From: Selenomonas sp.
GTDB taxonomy: Bacteria; Bacillota; Negativicutes; Selenomonadales; Selenomonadaceae
NCBI RefSeq assembly: GCF_022771645.1
Contig: NZ_JALFCU010000008.1
Coordinates: forward strand, 1 to 27,480
Direction: 5' to 3'
DNA length: 27,480 nt
The notes under the pieces are model-generated. The model was not told where the DNA came from, made no database searches, and was given only the letters and a program-made list of their open reading frames with translations. The position numbers and the translations under genes are program-made. This document shows, one piece after another, positions 23,164-27,480 of the stretch (the first letter of the stretch is position 1; each line of letters opens with the position of its first letter).

Positions 23164-24591
23164 ATGGCACAGCCACTACGGAGAATCTTCAATCCGCCTT
23201 ACAACACGGGGAACGAGAATTGGGTCTACAATGACAATGTGAACGACCCGCGCATCCGCGCCTGGCTCGGGAAGGTCGTGGGAAAAGAAGGAGAGGATCT
23301 GTCGCGCCATGACAAGTGGCTGTGCATGATGTATCCGAGGCTGAAGCTCTTGCGGCAGCTGCTCGCTGATGACGGGGCGATTTTCATCAGCATTGATGAT
23401 AATGAGCAGACGAACTTGCAGGCGGTTTGCGATGAAATTTTTGGAGAGAGCAACCGCATTACGACATTCATCTGGCGCAAGGTGGACAGCCCGAATGATA
23501 ACAAAGTTCCTTTGACGCCTGACCACGAATACATTCTTGCTTATGCGAAGAATCTTGCGTCGTTGCATCTTGCACAGAAGTCTGCGCCCGAAATTGTGAA
23601 AGCGTATGGACAGGTTGACGAGGACGGACGACGTTATCGTGATCGTTTGTTGAAGAAGAATGGAAGAAACAGCTTGCGCATTGACCGACCGACGATGTAC
23701 TTTCCGTTGATTGCGCCGGATGGAACGGAAGTCTATCCGATGCATGATAACGGAGAAGAAGCGCGCTGGGCGATGGGACGTGCAGGAATTGAGCGCAACG
23801 AGCGAGCAGGAACGTTGATTTGGAAGCAGCGGAAACGTGGCGATGTTCTTGTTTGGGAACCGTACACACGAGAATTTGCGCCCGACAATCCGACACGTCC
23901 ATATCCTTCTATTTGGTACGATTTGCCAACAATGCGACAGGCGAAAGCGTTGATGCGCGATATTTTTGGCAATACCGTCTTTGATACGCCGAAGCCGCAT
24001 GAATTGATTGAGCAGATATTGCGCATGATGAACAAGAAACATGCAATCGTCCTCGATTCCTTTGCTGGCTCCGGCACGACAGCGCATGCGGTGCTGGATA
24101 TGAACGCGAAGGATGGCGGGCGGCGGCGGTTCCTTTTGATCGAGCTCGGAGATTATGCCGAGTCCATCACGGCGGAGCGTGTGAAGCGCGTCATTCGCGG
24201 GTATGGCGAGGGCAAGCGCAAAGCCAAAGGCACGGGCGGGACGTTCGGGTTTTATGAGCTCGGGCCTGTGCTGATGGAGCAGGGACGGATCAATGAGGCC
24301 GTCGATGTGGAGGAATTGCGCCGGTTCGTCTTTTTCACGGAGACGCGGCAGGGGCTGCCGCCTGTGTCGCCCGAAGAGCCGTACCTCTTGGGCACGTACC
24401 TCGAGCAGGCGTATTATTTCTATTACGAACACGAACAGACGACATGGCTGAATGAAGCGTTCCTTTCCACCATGAAGACGCGGGCGGAGCGCTATGTCAT
24501 TTACGCGGACGGGTGCAGCCTCAGCGCGGACGAGCTCGCGGCGCGTCATATCACATTCAAGAAGATTCCGCGCGACATCATGCGCGTGTGA
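23164..24591 (+). CDS. mod: Type III restriction-modification DNA methyltransferase (Mod), N-terminally shortened
   Basis: 475 residues from ATG 23164, which lies in the insertion with GGGAGG at 23146-23151 (long spacing); the frame is open from TTG 23140. Motif IV appears as NPPYNTGN close to the N-terminus. After KWLCMMYPRLKLLRQLLADD and IFISIDDNEQ comes a target-recognition region of visibly lower GC (about 23395-24100). Motif I, SFAGSGTTAHAV, is at about residue 299. This is the beta-class order. N in place of D is tolerated in amino-methyltransferases, so activity is possible despite loss of the first 72 residues. It methylates adenine in type III systems. res follows 12 nt after the stop. 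Confidence 0.85.
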   Translation: MAQPLRRIFNPPYNTGNENWVYNDNVNDPRIRAWLGKVVGKEGEDLSRHDKWLCMMYPRLKLLRQLLADDGAIFISIDDNEQTNLQAVCDEIFGESNRITTFIWRKVDSPNDNKVPLTPDHEYILAYAKNLASLHLAQKSAPEIVKAYGQVDEDGRRYRDRLLKKNGRNSLRIDRPTMYFPLIAPDGTEVYPMHDNGEEARWAMGRAGIERNERAGTLIWKQRKRGDVLVWEPYTREFAPDNPTRPYPSIWYDLPTMRQAKALMRDIFGNTVFDTPKPHELIEQILRMMNKKHAIVLDSFAGSGTTAHAVLDMNAKDGGRRRFLLIELGDYAESITAERVKRVIRGYGEGKRKAKGTGGTFGFYELGPVLMEQGRINEAVDVEELRRFVFFTETRQGLPPVSPEEPYLLGTYLEQAYYFYYEHEQTTWLNEAFLSTMKTRAERYVIYADGCSLSADELAARHITFKKIPRDIMRV

Positions 24592-24603
24592 GGAGGCGGG
24601 ACG

Positions 24604-27192
24604 ATGGAACCGAAACAGTATCAGCAGGCCGTCCTCGACGATCTCGCGGCCTATCTCGCAGCCGTCGACGCGGAGGACAATCTCGTACGCGGATGGGAGC
24701 GCTATTGGGCGGCGAAGGACATCGCCGTTGGCGCGGACGGCGTGCCGTCCTATCATGACGCGATTCCCGGCGTGCCGCATGTGACGATGAAAGTCCCGAC
24801 GGGCGGCGGCAAGACGTTCCTCGCGTGCGCGTCACTCAAGACCATCTTTTCCCATCTGCCGCAGGAGCGGCCGAAAGCTGTCGTCTGGCTCGTGCCGTCC
24901 GACGCGATCCGCGCCCAGACCGAGCGGGCGCTCCTCGACAAGCGCCATCCATACCGCCAGCGCATCGAGCGGGATTTCCAAGGACGCTCCGAGGTCTACA
25001 CGAAAGAGCCGCTGCTCGCTGGCGCGGGGTTCTCGCCCGATACCGTGCGGGCGCAGCTGTCCATTTGCGTGCTGAGCTATGCGTCGCTGCGCATCGACAG
25101 CCGAAAGAAAGACATCCGCAAAGTCTTTCAGGAGAACGGCCAGCTCTATCGTTTCGCCGAATCGTTCGCGGGCGATGCCGCTTTGCTCCCCGGCGCGGCG
25201 GAGACGTCGCTCATGCAGGCGCTCCGCGCTTTGCGGCCGGTCGTCGTCGTGGACGAGAGCCACAATGCGGCGTCCGAGCTCTCGCGGGAGATGCTCGCGA
25301 ACCTCAATCCGTCGTTCATCCTCGACCTCACAGCGACGCCGCGCACGGGCAGCAATATCCTCTCGTACGTCGACGCCCGCGAGCTGAAGCGCGAGCACAT
25401 GGTGAAGCTCCCCGTCATCGTCTACAACCGCAAGCGGCGCGATGACGTCTATGCCGATGCCGTACAGCTGCGTGCGCGCCTCGAGGACGCCGCAAAGACA
25501 AACGAGGCAGCGGGCGGCCGCTACATCCGGCCCATCGTGCTGTTCCAGGCGCAGCCGAAGACAGGCGAGGAACGCGAGACGTTCGATCAGGTGAAAAAAC
25601 GCCTGCTCGGCATGGGCATCCCCGAAGAACAGATTGCCATCAAGACCTCACAGGTGGATACGCTTGGCACGACAAATCTTTTGTCCCGCGCTTGTGCTAT
25701 CCGCTATATCATCACGGTCAATGCGCTCAAAGAGGGATGGGATTGCCCGTTTGCCTACATCCTCGCATCGCTTGCGAACCGTACGTCACGCGTCGATGTC
25801 GAGCAGATCCTCGGACGCATCTTGCGCCAGCCGTATGCCGCCGAACACGGCGCGGATGTGCTCAATTTGTCGTACGTGCTTGCCAGTTCTGAGGATTTTC
25901 ATGCGACGCTCGCGAGCATCGTCGCGGGGCTCAACGCTTCAGGCTTCAGCCGCAAGGATTACCGCGTCGGCAACGAAGAGGCAGCCGCTCACGCACCGCA
26001 GGAAACGGCAGAACAGCTGACGCTGTCGCAGGATGCAGATAGCGTTGGAACAGGAGCAGCGACAACAGAACAAACGGGGCAGACAGCGGATGGCATGGAA
26101 GGCCATGTGGGACGGATGCTTGCAGAGGCGCAGTCTGCAAGTAACCGTTATACGCAGGAATTTGTACAGGCCGAACAAGATGGACGCGTCGGAGGGGAGC
26201 TGGGCACGATGATGCACCAATATCATTTCCAGCCGCAATTTGCAGCGGAGGCGCGGGCGCTCAAGCTGCCGCAGTTCTGCCGCAAGTGTGCGCCGGATTT
26301 GTTCGGCGGCGAGTACCGCCTGCTCGCGCCCGAGAATCTTTCTGACGGCTTTTCGCTGGCGGGGCAGGATGCTCAGGTCGATTTCCAGCTCTCGACGGGC
26401 GACGTGTATGAGATCGACCTCCAGCGCGAAGGAGAGGCCGTGCCGAAGTATCGCCGCGCCTCACAATCGGATCGTCGCTGGTTTGAGCAGCATCTTGCGA
26501 GCTTGCCGAAAGCGGAACGCCGGCAGGAAGCTGTCGCGCATATCATCCAGACGCTCAACAACGTCAACCGCTACGCGGATCGTGACATCCGGAACTACGT
26601 CGCCCGCGTCGTCGAGGACATGAGCGAAGAGGAGCTTCGCGTGATGGAATCCGCGTCGTCCGCTTACGGCGACCGGATCAAGAAAAAGATGGAATCGCTC
26701 GAACAATCCTACCGACGCACGAAATTCCGCAAGATGCTCGACACGGGTGCGATTGTCTGCCGTCCGTGGTATGAGCTTTCGCCCATCATCACGCCGTCGA
26801 AGGCGACGTCCGACATCGCCGGCTCGCTTTATGAGGCAGAGCGGGACGACATGAACCGATTCGAGCGCGACGTGCTCGACGCCATCGTGTCTTCCAGCCG
26901 CGTGCGCTGGTGGCATCGCATCATCGAGCGCAAAGGTTTTTTCATCAACGGCCCGATCCATCATTACCCCGATTTCCTCGTACGCATGGAGAGCGGCAAA
27001 ATCCTGCTCGTCGAAGCAAAAGGCGATTACCTCGATGGCTCAAGCAGCCGTGAGAAGCTTGACCTCGGCCGCCGCTGGCAAGAGAAAGCCGGCGGGGATT
27101 ACCGGTACTTCATGGTGTTCGACCAGAACGACACCGGTCTGGATGGCGCCTACCCGCTGGATGCATTCACTGAGGTGCTGCGTGAATTGTAA
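24604..27192 (+). CDS. res: Type III restriction enzyme Res subunit (helicase-nuclease)
   Basis: 862 residues. Superfamily 2 helicase motifs are present: Walker A PTGGGKTF (65-72), DESH (217-220), LTATPRTG, and motifs V/VI in VNALKEGWDCPFAYILASLA and VEQILGRILRQP. The C-terminal nuclease has the PD-(D/E)xK signature HHYPDFLV (D790) and VEAKG (E804, K806). A low-complexity Q/A/E/T stretch (about 460-510) joins the halves. All catalytic residues are intact. Res needs Mod for site recognition and protection. A GAGGAGGCGGG site precedes ATG 24604, so mod and res form one operon. Confidence 0.93.
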   Translation: MEPKQYQQAVLDDLAAYLAAVDAEDNLVRGWERYWAAKDIAVGADGVPSYHDAIPGVPHVTMKVPTGGGKTFLACASLKTIFSHLPQERPKAVVWLVPSDAIRAQTERALLDKRHPYRQRIERDFQGRSEVYTKEPLLAGAGFSPDTVRAQLSICVLSYASLRIDSRKKDIRKVFQENGQLYRFAESFAGDAALLPGAAETSLMQALRALRPVVVVDESHNAASELSREMLANLNPSFILDLTATPRTGSNILSYVDARELKREHMVKLPVIVYNRKRRDDVYADAVQLRARLEDAAKTNEAAGGRYIRPIVLFQAQPKTGEERETFDQVKKRLLGMGIPEEQIAIKTSQVDTLGTTNLLSRACAIRYIITVNALKEGWDCPFAYILASLANRTSRVDVEQILGRILRQPYAAEHGADVLNLSYVLASSEDFHATLASIVAGLNASGFSRKDYRVGNEEAAAHAPQETAEQLTLSQDADSVGTGAATTEQTGQTADGMEGHVGRMLAEAQSASNRYTQEFVQAEQDGRVGGELGTMMHQYHFQPQFAAEARALKLPQFCRKCAPDLFGGEYRLLAPENLSDGFSLAGQDAQVDFQLSTGDVYEIDLQREGEAVPKYRRASQSDRRWFEQHLASLPKAERRQEAVAHIIQTLNNVNRYADRDIRNYVARVVEDMSEEELRVMESASSAYGDRIKKKMESLEQSYRRTKFRKMLDTGAIVCRPWYELSPIITPSKATSDIAGSLYEAERDDMNRFERDVLDAIVSSSRVRWWHRIIERKGFFINGPIHHYPDFLVRMESGKILLVEAKGDYLDGSSSREKLDLGRRWQEKAGGDYRYFMVFDQNDTGLDGAYPLDAFTEVLREL

Positions 27193-27264
27193 AAGAAAAG
27201 GTGATCGCCATCGTCAGAAATCTTTGACATCCTGGGAATTCGAATGGGGCAACGGAAAAAATGC

Positions 27265-27293
27265 TTGCATTCTTTCTGCTGATGTCGTATAAT
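27265..27293 (+). promoter_or_regulatory. Promoter of the tRNA-Asn/tRNA-Glu unit
   Basis: TATAAT (27288-27293) is perfect, with TTGCAT 17 nt upstream (27265-27270, weak -35). The context GTATAATATCC is shared with the tRNA-Pro promoter. A leader hairpin TCGGC/GCCGA (27302-27306/27312-27316) follows. Confidence 0.75.
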
Positions 27294-27323
27294 ATCCTTC
27301 GTCGGCAACACGCCGATGCATAT

Positions 27324-27399
27324 TCCTCGATAGCTCAGCCGGTAGAGCACCTGACTGTTAATCAGGCTGTCGCAGGTTCGAATCCTGCTCGGGGAGCCA
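27324..27399 (+). tRNA. tRNA-Asn (GUU)
   Basis: 76 nt with CCA encoded. The anticodon stem CCTGA/TCAGG encloses CTGTTAA with anticodon GTT (27357-27359). The acceptor TCCTCGA pairs with TCGGGGA through one wobble, and the T arm GCAGG-TTCGAAT-CCTGC is intact. Confidence 0.97.
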
Positions 27400-27401
27400 A
27401 T

Positions 27402-27476
27402 GGCGCCATCGTCAAGCGGTTAAGACACCGCCCTTTCACGGCGGGTTCATGGGTTCGAATCCCATTGGCGTCACCA
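27402..27476 (+). tRNA. tRNA-Glu (UUC)
   Basis: 75 nt with CCA encoded. The anticodon stem CCGCC/GGCGG encloses CTTTCAC with anticodon TTC (27435-27437). The acceptor GGCGCCA pairs with TGGCGTC with one wobble. It lies 2 nt after tRNA-Asn. Confidence 0.97.
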
Positions 27477-27480
27477 TGGG

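Larger units (their letters stand above)
22941..23191 (+). mobile_element. 251-bp structured insertion splitting the DPPY codon of mod
   Basis: Exon-like flanks end in ATCG (to 22940) and resume with ATCCGCC (from 23192); deleting the segment restores ATC-GAT-CCG-CCT-TAC, that is I-D-P-P-Y. The boundary could instead be 22940-23190, giving N-P-P-Y. No target-site duplication, transposase or ORF of note is visible. Inside are a 27-bp hairpin (23003-23078), nested stems GCATCTCC/GGAGATGC (22983-22990/23092-23099) and GCGTCT/AGACGC (22963-22968/23102-23107), and GTAGTG/CACTAC near the ends (22947-22952/23174-23179). It could be a small non-autonomous element that inserts without duplication, or an intron-like RNA. 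Its family is not recognised. Confidence 0.7.

Noticed and set aside
22940..23191. Group I or group II intron identity for the mod insertion
   Set aside because: The 5' end is not GUGYG and no domain V hairpin is visible (against group II). The base before the possible 5' junction is not U and the last base is not G (against group I). An unknown intron-like element is not excluded.

Overview
The window is GC-rich bacterial DNA, and almost everything in it is read on the + strand. The gene order flgE - flbD(swrD) - fliL - fliM - fliY - cheY - fliO/P/Q/R - flhB - flhA - flhF - flhG - cheB - cheA - cheW - cheC - cheD - fliA(sigD) - swrB-like matches the fla/che operon of Firmicutes such as Bacillus subtilis. 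The high GC, the GTC/ATC/GCG/ACG-rich codon use, and the extra ycgR, fapA and small conserved genes suggest a motile member of the Negativicutes (Selenomonas-like). The genus is an inference from style and gene order, not from a database match.

Layout. 1-199 is the end of a hook-protein gene with a strong terminator. 200-581 is non-coding and holds a degenerate 19-nt tandem repeat with regularly spaced T-tracts, a candidate sigma-A promoter and a short palindrome. 582-22340 is one dense co-directional operon of about 25 genes. It encodes the C-ring and switch (fliM, fliY), the stator/motor helpers (flbD, fliL), the export gate (fliO/P/Q/R, flhB, flhA), the GTPase/ATPase pair for flagellar placement (flhF, flhG), a c-di-GMP brake (PilZ/YcgR type), the chemotaxis core (cheB, A, W, C, D, and cheY upstream), sigma-28 and FapA. 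It also contains two small uncharacterised proteins and a SwrB-like membrane protein. A near-consensus internal promoter precedes cheY. cheR is not in the window.

22344-22606 is a tRNA-Pro(UGG)/tRNA-Arg(UCU) unit with a perfect promoter and a terminator. 22607-27192 is an accessory module: a type III restriction-modification locus (mod, res) between two tRNA units. 27265-27476 carries a promoter, tRNA-Asn(GUU) and tRNA-Glu(UUC).

The most unusual object is in the mod gene. A 251-bp palindrome-rich segment (about 22941-23191) sits inside the codon for the first residue of the DPPY catalytic motif. Removing it exactly restores an uninterrupted 538-codon frame with an intact IYIDPPYNTG motif, and there is no visible target-site duplication. 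The segment has a 27-bp hairpin, nested outer stems, a candidate outward promoter and a start codon that would yield an N-terminally shortened methylase carrying NPPY. It could be a small mobile element, an intron-like RNA or a regulatory switch. It matches no family that I recognise.
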